A stretch of 64,000 nucleotides of DNA from Parapristionchus giblindavisi (Eukaryota; Nematoda; Chromadorea; Rhabditida; Diplogasteridae): NCBI GenBank assembly GCA_943737045.1, contig CALSFV010000106.1, positions 62,001 to 126,000 on the forward strand, in the 5' to 3' direction. Within the stretch, counting starts at the first letter, position 1, and the number at the start of each line of letters is the position of its first letter. A program made the translations under genes and the position numbers. The notes under the pieces were generated by a model. That model was not told the origin of the DNA and ran no database searches. It saw nothing but the letters and a program-made list of their open reading frames with translations. Positions 1-13,700 of this stretch are shown piece after piece.

Positions 1-167
1 TCACTACATTCACAATGTATTTGATAATTCTTGAAAAAATCCTATATCCAAGCTGTTTCTCCCATAATTTGTCAGATTTTGCTACTATAAAAGGTGAGAT
101 AGATTCCATGGAAGATACAACATCGACTTTATCTGCTTATTTTTCAATAATAGCATTTATTTTTGTA

Positions 168-183
168 TTTATTTTAGAAAATG
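168..183 (+). promoter_or_regulatory. Probable spliced-leader acceptor and start codon of the astacin gene
   Basis: A nematode 3' splice site (TTTATTTTAG) lies three bases before an ATG that opens a clear hydrophobic signal peptide. No matching upstream coding exon is evident, so the AG is best read as an SL trans-splice acceptor ending an outron. The same arrangement recurs in every copy (ATG at 19696, 23394, 27092 and 30790). The ATG at 15, which would add an upstream peptide, is less likely to be the start. Confidence 0.55.
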
Positions 184-1688
184 AACTTGTGTACTCTTCT
201 CCTTTCTTCAATCGTCGTCGTCAATGGATTCCCTTTCGAAAAAGTCGTTGAAGATCCACTCCCGGTTCATATTTAAAATATTTTCAAGTTTGAAAGCTTA
301 ACATTAAAAACAAAAACAATTCCTTAGGACGCTACGGATACTATTGACGTAAAAGACTCGATATGAGTAATGAAAATGGGGAAGACAAGGTAATGTGTCA
401 AGTTGTGTGAAGGGTGGAAAAAGGAAAAAAATATGCAAATACGTTTTTAGATGATTGATCTTCTTCTAGGTTCCCCTCAATTTCCTTTCTCTGGAACAGA
501 TCAATGAACCATATGCTTCAGAACTATATGATGTATGTTGTCCAAGATATACATGGCCATCTAGCTACATTTTGATCATACCATAATGAATGATATAATG
601 ACTGATATTTAAAGGGTGACATGATTCTAACTCCTGAACAAAAAGAATATTTGAATGCGCCAGAAAGAAAGGGAGTATTTCGTACCAAAAGAGGAGCTCC
701 TATCGTCCTTGCACGAAGATGGCCCAAGAATCAACCTATTCCATTCTATTTCAATGCAAATATAAGTTAGTCTGCTTCATAATATGTAAATCGAAACATT
801 TGCATTTAGCTGAACAAGCCCGGGTGAGAATACGTGAAGCAACAAAGATTATGTCAGCCAATACTTGTCTTGACTATAAAGAGAATGGAAGTGGACCTTC
901 CAAGGTAATCAATCACAATATATCGCTATAAGTTATAAAGAAAATTCAGATTCATTTCTATAATGGTGGCGGATGTTCTTCGTATCTCGGAGCCCCTGCT
1001 ACCGGATACGATTCACAGCTTTCCATGAAGACAGGCTGCGAAAGCGTGCGTATTAAAATAATTGTAATGTATATTTTTGTATTTAAGAATCTAGTTACTG
1101 TTCTACACGAAATGACGCACAATCTTGGTATTGCCCACACCCAGAGCAGGTATTTAATTATCCATTTTCTTACTGTGAAAAATACGCGTAATCGAAATAA
1201 GAGAGTAGTGGGCGCTTCCGTGACCAAGTTTTCAGGATGAGGGAAATCCTGGGATTTCTGGATTACCGGAGTACAGTACCTGGATTTACCCGGTATTCCA
1301 GAGACTGTACTCCGACAATCCATAAATCCGAGGATTGTACTCATCCTGAGGAGTTGGTCACGGAAGAGCACTTGTCCTCATCCTGAGGAGTTGGTCACAG
1401 AAGCGAACTTGCCATCATCCTGAAAAGTTGGTTACAGAAGAGCTCCGATCTTTTGCGGTTTCCAGCAGGAGTCGAACCAACGGGGTGATGAGTCCCAATC
1501 GAAAACGTTAACCACTGAGCCATATGTATCACTGAGCACTATCCTCTAGGGGCACATCAAGTAGTTAGGGGTAGCCGGGTGACGCTAAACAAACATCTGG
1601 TCAGTCTCGTTGTCTGCAATCTCTCTCTTTCTCTCCTCCGCTCTGATCTTTTGCACGCTAAACAACCATCTAGTCCGTCTCGTTGTCT

Positions 1689-1736
<48 letters not shown>

Positions 1737-4700
1737 AACTAACCATCTAGTTCATCTCGCCGTCTGCACTCTCACATAACCATGATATGTTCTCTCTCTG
1801 CTTCTCGCTTCTATCCAATTCATCTCGCCGTCGGCACTATCTCATAGTCATGGTATGTTCTCTCTCTCTCTCTCTCCCTCGCTCCATGTAATGATGGAGA
1901 ATCAATCTTGAGCATCATCACAAGTACTTTCAGCATTCAGCAACGATTCGATGGTTCATTCAGCCACGAAGTGCCTTCCCCCCTCAGAGTGCACTCTCTC
2001 CACTCTCCCTCTCTCTTCTTTCTCTCTATGGTTAGAGCGATGTGTTTTCTCAACACATCTGGGCAGATTACCACTCGAGATGTAGCGAAGTAGTAGAGAC
2101 GAGATATCATTCATTACTCTTTCAACTCACCAGCAATGGTCCGCAAGAAGAATCCACACCCTCAACGGATCCTCCCCGATTTTTCAGAGGTGAGTGGTTG
2201 GATCTTTGCGCTCCTACTCGTTTCTACGCAAGGAACAGGTCAGATATTAAGAGATTTGGTTAAAAATATAAGCGATAGTCGCAATTTCATAATGAAATAG
2301 CTGACGGAAATATGACTTTTCAGGTTGAAGCATCGATACCTGTTAGTCCGATCGAGCTCTCGGAGTCTGAGCCTATGGAAGCCGACCAACCTCACACTAG
2401 AAGGCCTATTGATTCTCTTGAGGACATATCCGATCCGGTTGGTTGTAACCCATTTTCCAGTACTGTTTGCAAGGGGTAAGACGAAATTTTGAGAATCCGT
2501 TAATCATCGATGGAGAGATCGTTAATGTGAGTGATCTCTACGAGATCGATGAGTGTGAGGAGGAATACAACCCTCGTTATCGAACGAATCAGTTCCAAAC
2601 TGAAGTATTCATTGATGAGAAAGTAGGACGATCGGCAAACCCCGAAGGCCTATTCGACCTGGTAAGTCTGGAAATATTCTCGAATGAGGATGCGAAATTA
2701 TTGCTTGTAGATTATTGCTGATATAATCGAGAATACGAGAGATCCCTCATTCATCAACCCGTACATATCTCTAACGTTAAATCAGGAGGGTACAGCGAAC
2801 GCCTTTCACATGCGTTATGTTGAGTTATCGAGTGTGAATCCTGCAATGATACGAAGAGAGATGGAATTATCAGCTCAATCAACGAACATGCCCTCACCCC
2901 TTCTTCAAAATAAGGTTGATAGCAAAATTAATAAATTAGGAATCAAAATGCGAACTTCAGCTTTCCATCAACATTGTTCATGTCGATATGCCTCGCGGTT
3001 CTGGCAAACGAACTTATGCAAATAGCGATGATGATTATAACATCACACCGATACAAGGTGTTTTCATTAAATTTTATATCATTATCAAAACTGGATTGTA
3101 GGCGACAACTTCTGTCTACCAGCCGCTGTTGCTGTGGGTATCGCTTACTTGAACAGAGACAGCAACAAGAATGAGTGGCGCTCTATTTCTCGATCTGGTC
3201 GGGAGCAGATCACTGGAGCACGACGACTTCTACAACGAGCAAAAATGACTAAGACAATGAATTACGAGATAGATGATGTTAGGTTGCTACAGAGGATACT
3301 CTTCAAGGTACCTACATAAAACATGAACCACCAGAGATAATGGATTGATTGTATTTAGGATCAAGTTCAATTGATTGTATTCGACGGGACGAAGATTAGA
3401 GAACCGCTTCACATCGGGCCATTCTTCGGAGTTGAAAGAACTGTCGGACTACGTCTCTCCAATGGACATTTCGATCACATTAAGAAAATCTCGTCGTTTT
3501 TCGGTAAGCGAACTATAGTTACGAGTAATCTAAGAGAAGATAATACTACCAGGTCGTCACTACTACTGTGCATTTTGTGATGTGCTCTATGACAGCGATA
3601 GGAGTCACTACAATTGTCGTAAAAAGTGTCAGAGATGTGGAGAGAAAGACTCGAAGAGTTGCATGGGTGTGGAGGAAATAAAATGTGACAAGTGCGATGG
3701 ATTGTTTTTCACTCGATCATGTTTTGAGAATCACAATCGACAAGGTAGGACAAGCTCTTTGCAAAGTTAATAAACAAATCAGGAGTCCGCGGAGGCAAGT
3801 CGTTCTGTAAGGCGGTGAAGAGATGTGGAGAGTGCGGGCAGATAACAGATGAGAAAAGAACTCAACGAATGCACACCTGTGGTTATTCTTACTGCAAGCA
3901 GTGTCAGACAGATGCTCCAAATGGTCACCAGACTTGCTTTATCTCCCCTATTCCACCATTGAGTGACACTTTTATCAAGAAAACAATCATTTTCGATGTC
4001 GAGGTAATTGGGGATTGTAGCAAACCAGACATTTTAATGATATTATTCAGACCACTGTGAAAGAAGTAGATGTACTATGGAAGAAGAAAAAGATTAAGAG
4101 AAAGAGACATCTCCCTAATCTGATCTTTGCACTGAGGTCATGCGAGCATTGTGAGACTCGACTTCCATCCTCTCCTACGGACTTCCACCTGGAATGTACT
4201 CACTGTGGGGGTCAGAAGTTGCATAAGTGGAGCGCCATCGATGATCACGAAAAAGATATCATGTGGGATTTTGTTAATTGGGTGTTCGCTCCACAACATA
4301 AGAAGTTCACTGTGATCGCTCACAATCTACGGGGGTATGACGTATTCGAACATTTGATTGATTGATATTCGTTTGCTTCATCAGATTCGATGGACAATTC
4401 GTTCTTCGTCAAGTAGCTAAGGTAGCCCCGCTCGATAAGGAAGATATCACTCTTGTTGGTAGGAAGTTGATGTTTCTAAAGGGCAATGATGTGAGATGGG
4501 TCGACTCACTCAACTTTCTCACCATGCCACTTGCATCATTCAGCTCCACATTCGATATCAAAGAGTTGAAGAAAGGTGAGATACAAGTAAAGCATTGTGA
4601 ATTTTGAGACTGCAGGCTTCTTTCCTCATGCGTTCAATCTACCTGTTAACTACAACTACAAGGGTAGAACACCTCCTCTCGATCTCTACTTATCCAAGAA

Positions 4701-7700
4701 CATCAAACCCAAGCTGAAGGAGGAGATTGCTAAATGGCATTCGGTTGTTGAGCTGCAGGTTTTGCCAATGTTTCAAACAAGCATTATACTGGAGTCTTCA
4801 GGATTTCGATTTCCGAAAAGAGATCGAAGCATATTGTCTGTCTGATGTTCTCCTACTTCATGAAGGAGTGAGACGGTTCGATGAAGATTGCTTCGCTTCG
4901 ACAGGAGTGAGAGTATTCCACGAGAGCAGAACATGTGCTAGTGCTGCGATGAAGGCAAACAGAAGTTGTTGGCATAGAATCTATCAAATCTTTCAGGTTT
5001 TCCGCCGAAACTTTCTCACTGCGAATACTTTGGCTATTGAGAAGAAGGAATCAGTTGAAGAGAATCAATCCATTATGGCTCTCAATTATCTGAGGTATCG
5101 CAAATCGTGACAGAATCAAAGTCATTTTCAAAATAATCAGTTGGCTCCGCCATTCAACTGGAGAGAACATCCAAGATGCCAGGAATGGTGGAGAGTTCCA
5201 GGTGCCTGGAACTAGGTATAAGGTGGATGGATTCGTCAAGGTCGAAGGTGGCCGCAGTAAAGTGTATGAGGTATTATATCGCATATTCACAATGAGTGAA
5301 TGATTTTTGCACAGATTCACGGAACCTACTACCACGCTTGCGAGTGTCGCTATGAAGATCATCATACCATTCTCGGTCTCTCCGCATATGAGATTCGCTG
5401 TCGTGATAGGAAGAGACAAGCAATCATCGAGAAGGATTATGATGTAGTGGTTATTCGCGAGTGTGATATCCGGAACATGCTCAAGGAGAACAAGGAGATG
5501 AGAGACTACTACAAACACAATGAACTTATGGTGATTTTCGTCGATGCGCATATAATTATTGATTATCTTTCCAGGGTGTTCTCCGAATCGCTGAAGGATT
5601 CTCGGGTGGTCGCACTGAGGTTTTCAAGATCTTCAAAGATTGTCCCAATGATGAAGAGATCTTATATGTGGACTTCTGCTCTCTCTACCCGACTGTCAAT
5701 AAATATGAGCCATATCCCGTCGGATTGGGAGAGACGATAGCAGGAGATCGATTCAAAATACCCATCCTACATTCTGAAGATCTCAAAGTCGAAGGATTCG
5801 TGAAATGTAAAATTTCCCCACCACGTAAACTTCATCTTCCTGTCTTGATGCAAAAAGCCGGTGGTAAAAACTGCTACGCTGTCTGTCGGACTTGTGCTCT
5901 CGAGCAGAATCCACACGGAAAAGGATGCGAGCACTCCGAGGGAGAAAGAGAGATGACAGGAGTCTGGGCTACAGTCGAGCTGAGGCAGGCTCTCGAGGAA
6001 GGATACGTCATCACACGTGTCTATCAAGTAATTTGTTTTGAATTATTATTATTATTTTTGATATTCTAATTATCATGATTGTAGGCGAGGCACTACAAGG
6101 AATGGAAGCAGTACAAGCACTCGATGGATGGTACCACTGAACATGGTATTATGTCGGAGTACATGAATTTCTTCATAAAGAAGAAGACAGTGAGTTTGAA
6201 AGAATCCGGTGCAACCTTAAAAGTATGTGCATCAGGAGGCCTCGGGGTGGCCCCGTCCAGACATGACGGATGAAGAAAAGAGGGAATATATAGGGAACTA
6301 TGAGAAGAAGGAAGGTATTCGCCTGGATGCTAGAAAGATTGTGAAGAAGCCGGCAGGAAGAACTGTTGCGAAGTTGATGGCCAATTCTTTATGGGGGTAG
6401 TAAAAGAAAAATCTCTTAGGAAAACTAGCAAAATATTTTTTCCAGAAAACTGGGCGAGCGCAACAATCGAAGATCCATCATGATTTTCCATTCTCCAGCA
6501 GACTATTTCAAGTTTCTCAAAGACGGTAACAATGAGATTCTGGATATATCTGTTCTCTCAGACCACAAGGTTCGATAAATGAAATTTTAAAATAAAGGAA
6601 CAAATCGTGAATAATTCAGATGCTGGTTGTCTACAGAACCGTGGAAGAAGCACTCGAACCAATTGGCACAACAAGTAAGGCGTCGGCCGCACTTACCACC
6701 GCTTATGCGCGTGTACGACTGTATCGTGCCATGAAGAGGATTCGACCGGAGTCGCTTCTCTATTGTGGTGGGCTTTATCCATCTACGCTCTTTCCCTTTG
6801 TTTTCGCATTCTATGAAAATTTAACTTCACACGGCATATTTCAGATACCGACTCAATCATCTTCGTGAAGAAGAAGTCCGAGAAGAACCCACTCGAAGAT
6901 CTAATGGGGGATTTCCTCGGTGATCTAACGAGTGAGATTCCTACCGGTGCTCGCTGCTCTCAATTCGTCGCTCTCGCTCCCAAGACCTACGCTTACCGCC
7001 TACAATTCGAGGATGGTAGTATCAAGGAGGTGGTGAAATGTAAGGGCTTCCCTCTCACCTGTGAGGCTGCGGAAAAAATTCGTTATGAATCAATGGTTCG
7101 AATGGCTAAGAAGATGGTTACTGGTGAAGATGTCGATCCACTGTCCATTGATTACGAAATGTTCTCTATCACAAGAGATCATCACGTTGAGAACACTGTC
7201 ACCACTAAGAGATTTGGTTGTGCTTTCACGAAACGTTGTTTCGTACCCCATAGCTACAATACTCTTCCGTATGGATATTAATGAATGAAAATATCACAAA
7301 TATTGATTTGTCAAATTATGTATTGTATCATAAGTTTTATCACCCATTTTGCATATTGATTGGCTCAGTTTTCTCTGCACACCCTTATCTCGTAACAGCT
7401 CTTTTATTTTGATATTTCTTACACTCGTTCACAGTGATAAAATCAGTCTTGTCGCAGAACAATGGAATGGCCATCGTGTTTATTGGTAACAGGCCCAAGT
7501 GGATGTGGAAAAACTCAACTTGTTTTCAAAGTCCTAAATAATCTGAATGATGCGTATTGCAAATCTCCCGGAGTCATAATTTTCTGCTACAACGAGTACC
7601 AAGAAGCATACAATCTTCTAGAACCAAACGAAAAGATAATTTTCATTCAAGGACTACCAGACATTGATTTTTTAAGACAGTATAAGTCGTCTAGACCTCT

Positions 7701-10700
7701 ACTGATACTTGATGATTTGATGGTGCAGATGGACAAATGGAAAGAAGCAGAGAATTTGTTCTCAGTTCTATCGCATCATTTCGATATGTCCGTTATAGCT
7801 ATAATACACTCAATTTTCTACTCAAAGACTATCAGGAATCTCAGAATTCATTGCAGTTATCTCGCTCTTTTCAAAAATTGTCCTGATCGCTTGGCTATAC
7901 GAAATTTAGCAACACAATTATTTCCTACAAACCGTTTATTTTTCATTTCTGCTTACGAAGACGCTACCCTGAAACCGCATAGCTATCTTTTCTGTGATTT
8001 ACATAAGAACACACCTGAGTTGTACCGACTTAGAACTACTCTTTTTCGAAACGAAATAGGTTATTGTTATATTCCTAAATGAAGAAACCAGTGTGGAAAC
8101 GTGAAATTATCGAGGATATGATGAAACTCCGTCGAAAATTAATCCGAAGAGTGAACATACCTAAAGACTCGTTAAATGATAATCTTGTGATTTGCTTGAT
8201 CGAAGCGGTTTGTAATATTATTTATCATGAAAAGTTGAGAAGTCTCATGAAACATAAAATTTCAAAAGTTTATGAGCTCGATATGAAAAATTTCTCTCGT
8301 TGTCGTAACGTTAAAAACGCACGGCTTATTATCGAACAATCTGGTTCCGGATTCTTACCCGCAATCATACCCATTATTGTATCTGTTGTCACAGAATTAA
8401 TTTCCCGTAATGTCATTTCGTAAAATGTTGTTGGTTACTGAGGAACAGTTAAATGCCCTGAAAAGTACAACGGCAAACAGGCAGGAACTGTTCCAACCAT
8501 CCTTTTTGACTAATAAAGAAGAAGAGTTGAAGCAACTTCTTGCCACAGGTTTATCGTCGTCAGATGATGAAAGAATTAGAAAATATAGACATATTCTCGA
8601 GCAAATTGTATCACATATTCATCCTGAAAACTCTAAAGCTTATGTGAAAAACGAAGAAATCGATCCTAGACTTGAACAGCTTAACGACGAAGTAAATTCT
8701 CATGTAGATGAGAATAATGATGTTCCAAGTACGGAGAACTCAGCACATGAAGATATTCCCCAACCAACTCCCACGTCAAGTGGAAGAGGAACTCCTGCAC
8801 GCTCTTCTCCTAAATCTCCAAAAACCCCAAGGACGGCGAAAATGACTAATCAACAAAGATCAAAATTCGAGATTCTGAAACACATCGAAAAAAACAGCCG
8901 TTTGATTAGTCAAGATAGTCAGGGTAGACTCTGTTTAGACGGCCACGCCGTTGAAAACAGTAATTTCAACACACTTGTTGAAGATTTTTCAAACCCTTAC
9001 AAAAATCGAGCTCGTTTACCAATGGGCGGTTATCGTTTTGTATCAGCATTATTCGAAACAGGCTTCCCTATTGAGAAGTTGGGCAACAGCTCCCGTCGAT
9101 ACGATTTTGTTGTTCGAAAATGGCCGCTGAAGCCGTAAATAAAATTTACTCTGATATCAGAGACCCCTCGGGTTTTTCAAATCCAACAAAAATATCCAAA
9201 GCTTTAAATCTCAAACATTCATTAGTTAAAGAAATTCTTCACAAAAATGATACTTACACACAACACTATCCATCTCGCAGAACTTTCAAGAAAAATAAAA
9301 CACAGGCTACATGGATCGATAGTGATCATCAATCTGATATTTGTGTTCTCTTAAATCTATCAAGCTTCAATGATGGTTATGCGTACATTCTAGTTGTTTG
9401 CGATGTGTTATCAAGGTTTGCATGGGCTTCTCCGTTGAAGAAAAAGAGTGCCCTGTGTGTAACAGAGGCATATTCTATTATTCTTCGTGATGGTAGGATT
9501 CCATTCAGGCTATACACAGACGAGGGCAAAGAGTATCTAAACAGATCGTTCCAAGCATTATTACAGAAAAATGAAATCAAACATAGGGTACCGAAAAATC
9601 ACGATGTTAAATGCGGTATTGCAGAAAACTTTATCAAACGACTTAAAACAAAGCTGTTTAAGTATTTCACATTAAACAATACTTTTCGATGGGCTGATGT
9701 CCTTGATGATGCAGTTGCTGCAATCAATGACAGTCCTCTGACTTGTTTGGGTGGTTTGGCACCATCCGCAGTCAGTGTCAAAAATGCCGAGGTTGTCTGG
9801 AATCATATGTACGGCAGTGAAAAGTACAAACTCTCAAAACATAAACTCCAAGTTGGTGATACTGTGCGTCTTTCTAAAATGCGTGGTGTGTTCCGTAAAG
9901 GTTACAAAAATACTTTCACCATTGAAATGTTTCGCATAAAGAAGCAACTTTTCAAAGACCCACCGGCTTATATACTCGAAGATATGAACGGAACTGAACT
10001 TGATTCAATCGTTTATGAACCTGAACTTGTGGCTTACACTTCTGACCAGTATAAGATCGAGAAGATAATGAAACGCAGAAAGAAGAATGGACACCGAGAA
10101 TATCTCGTGCGATGGCAAGGCTACGACTCAAGTTTCGATTCCTGGGTTCGAGAAAACGAGTTTGTGTAGTTCAGATACTTCTGTCTGGCGTTTTGCAAAC
10201 AAAACATGCTCAAAATCGCTAATAGTCTACTTATTTCAAGTTATATTGGTCTACTTAGTTGTTTGTACATCATTGTATCGACTTTGCATTGATGTGTGTG
10301 AAACAAATAAATCCATCTGGATAGCTGCTTTATCTTCCAGTATTGGATATTTGCTTCCTTCTCCGACACTCGGCGAACCTACTTCAAGAAGACAACTCAT
10401 TCCATCTAATAACCATATATAGATGTCAGATTTCTATCTCACATTGTTGTCTAATGCTGATGTCACTAATAAAATTGGAGATTTTAAAGTGAAATTACCT
10501 CGAAGAATATCTCTGAATGGAGAATATTCGGTCGCTCTCACTGATATTATTTTCCCATACACGTTCGATATACTATCAAATCGACGAGAAGGTGATGATT
10601 CCACAGAAAACTGTATCGAAATTCATTTGTATTCTGGTGATAAAATAGATGTGTTTATTCCGCCTGGAATATACCGAGAACCGTTGGATCTCATAAATAG

Positions 10701-13700
10701 CTTGAATTCGGAAATTCAATCTTCTTTAAGCTCAACAATACCAGAAATTAGCAAGGACGATATAAAAATTCGATTATTCTATTACAAATCTTCTAGTAGA
10801 AAATGCTCGTTTTTGGTTTCCCAGTATGTGAAGCGTGTTGTTCTCTCAAAGAAACTTTCATATATGTTAGGATTCGAAAAATTTCTAGGCATAGATTCGG
10901 TTGATTCAGCATATCCCGTACATACAGCGGCGGATTTTCTCTTTGTTTACACCAATATAGTTGAATATCAACTCGTATCGAATATAATGTCTCCACTCCT
11001 CAAAGTTCTTAATGTTAAAGGTGAACCGGGCGATAATGTCCAAATATCGATTGCTCGACCTCAATATGTTCCAGTACGAATTAATGATTTCGAAACTGTT
11101 CACATTCAGATCAAAAACGATCTAGACGAGCTGGTTGATTTCCACTCTGGTAAAATTTGTCTGGTTCTCCATTTCAGACCTTCGTAAATGCATGTATTTT
11201 TTGATCCTAATAATTCAGTCGATTGGCAAACTGTATTCGAGAATACCAATATTTCGCAAACCGGTGCCGGTGAAACCATTCCGGACTACTTTCGACCGAG
11301 AGGGTTCACAGGTTTCCAGAATCAGAGAGGTGCTGGAATCGGCGGAATTTTGAGTAGATTGTTTTCTTTCCTCGTCCCGATCGCTAAAGCAGCGAGTCGC
11401 ACCATTGGTAGTGAGGCTCTATTAGCTAGCGGACAAATTGCTTCCGATTTAGCTGCAGGTCGTAATTTGAACGAATCGTTGAAAGATCGATCAGCAAAAG
11501 CTTATAATCGACTTGTCGAGAAAGCTGCAACGAAAGTGCAGAGAGGAAGTGGAAGATCGATAAGTAAGACAAAAGTTGTAAAGAAAACGAGAATCGGCAC
11601 GAAACGAAAAATCTCTCGTAAATCATCTATAAGGAAAAAACCGGCTAAGAAGTCTGGAAAGCGAAAGAAAACCGTTAAACAAAAAGCGTCAAAGTCCCGA
11701 CGTTTTAAGTGTCACTCACCCATTGATATTTTTGCGTAATGGCCGGAAAACTTATTGATGCAAAATCTAGGCCTGCTTCGAGGAGTGAGCTTTCATTGTT
11801 TGATATACCTTGTACTCAAGTAGCTTTTGAGTCAGCAAGATGGCTCAACGTTCTGCCTTCGAATTCGGTAACGAATTCGGGTCCTTACATATTCAATATT
11901 CGCGATAATCGCAATTTCATACAACTTTCAAAAAGTTATGTAGTTGTAAGGTTAAAAGTGAATAAAATTTTGAACGCCGATAATATAGCTCTATGTAATT
12001 ACATAGGGGCTACCTTCTTCTCTCAAGTTAAAATGGAGATCAATAATGTGCAAATGTTCGATTGTACAGATTACGCATATAAAGCATATATTGAGACTTT
12101 GCTTAATCGTGGCAATGAAGAGAAAAATAATTTTCTTAGAGCTGCAGGTTTCTACCCTGATTATGTAACGTCGACTCTTGATAGTTTAGATTCACCTGAT
12201 TGTGAAGGGTACAAAGTGCGTAAAGCTCTAGTTGAAGATAAGAAAACAATTGAAGTTGTTGCCCCTCTTCACATTGATCAATTCTCAACAGATCGTCTTA
12301 TCATTCCACATGTAAATATTCAATTTACTCTACATCGAAACTCTGATTCATTTTTGATCGAAGATCATTCAGCTGAGAACGGTGGACCTCAAGCATCTAT
12401 TGATGTAGTATCAATGCATATGCTTGTCCATCAAGTGAACGTAGTTAGCTCGGCTGGTTTGGCTCTCGAGAAAACAATGCTAACGCATTCTGCTAAGTAT
12501 CCATATCGTCGAACAAAGATTAAGATTCTTTCTGTTGAAGGAGGCCGTGTGGATCTCCCATTCTCCACTATATTCACAGATATCATTCCCAAGAGAATAA
12601 TTATTTGTTGTGTCGATCAGCATGCTAAAGATGGTGTTTACAATAGAAATCCGTTCAATTTTCAACATTTCAATATAACTGAAGTCCGGGTAGATGCAGG
12701 TGGAGTTACTTTTCCACCACAACCCCTTAGAATCGATTTCGCTAATGGCCTTTTTGCAGAAGCATACACCATGTTCTATGAAAATATAGGTGCACTAAGC
12801 GAAAACCGCCAGATTGGTATCTCACCTGAAATGTACAAAACAGGAAGCACATTTTTCGCATTCAATCTTTCACCAACTGATTCTAGTAATGATTTTGAAT
12901 TAATTCGTACGGGGACAACTTCATTAGCAATTCACTTTGGTAAAAAGGTACCAACTAGCGGTATTCAAGTCATAGTTTATGCTGAATTTGACGGAGTATT
13001 TCAAATTGATCGTTTTCGAAACATTTACACCGACAACTCAGTATGAGAAGGGGGCGTGTCTTCTCTCAAGTGTAGATCTGTTCAGTCCGCCCCCATAGTC
13101 ATGACCGAGACACGTCGTGTTCTCCTTGAAGACTTTTGTCGGATTCGCTTCAACATTGATCTTCGAAGTGATTCGCTCAAACCGTCTGATGTGACCGTTA
13201 TAAATCGAGATCTTGGAAACCGTATACTTCATACTAATCATCTCGATTCGAATCTCTGCATCAATGGCGGCCAACTTCACTACAACCTCAATTCGATGTC
13301 TCGTGTGTACGCAAACATTCACGTGAATGGAAGATGCAGACAGATGAAGACGAGCGTGTTACTACGTGTTAGAGTGAGTTTTATTGAGAAATCAACATAA
13401 CGTTAGATTGTCGCCGCAGGATTATTTTTCTGTAACCCATGGAATCGATATTCGTCAGGATCGTTCTCCTCTTTACGTAATGGACTCGGGCGCTCGATAC
13501 CCTCTTGATGTCATCGAGATTGATATATAATTTTTCATTCATTCATTTCTATGTCGGAAGCATTGTGCACTACGGAGATAAATGATATAATGTATAATTG
13601 CAAGGCTGTATCTAAGTACTTTAAAGGGACTTTTCCCAGTGATGCTCAAATTTTTCTGAATTCCGGTGAGAAATCAGCATTTATTATGAATACTGATGAC

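Noticed and set aside
15..251. Open frame starting MYLIILEKILYPS at the window start
   Set aside because: It crosses a strong TTTATTTTAG acceptor, and the downstream ATG at 181 in another frame gives a clear signal peptide.
524..1371. Minus-strand open stretches across the astacin exons
   Set aside because: They are shadows of the plus-strand catalytic exons, which have the zinc motif.
1464..1526. Functional tRNA gene
   Set aside because: The boxes are good but acceptor, anticodon and T stems pair poorly and no discriminator/terminator layout is seen; kept only as tRNA-like.
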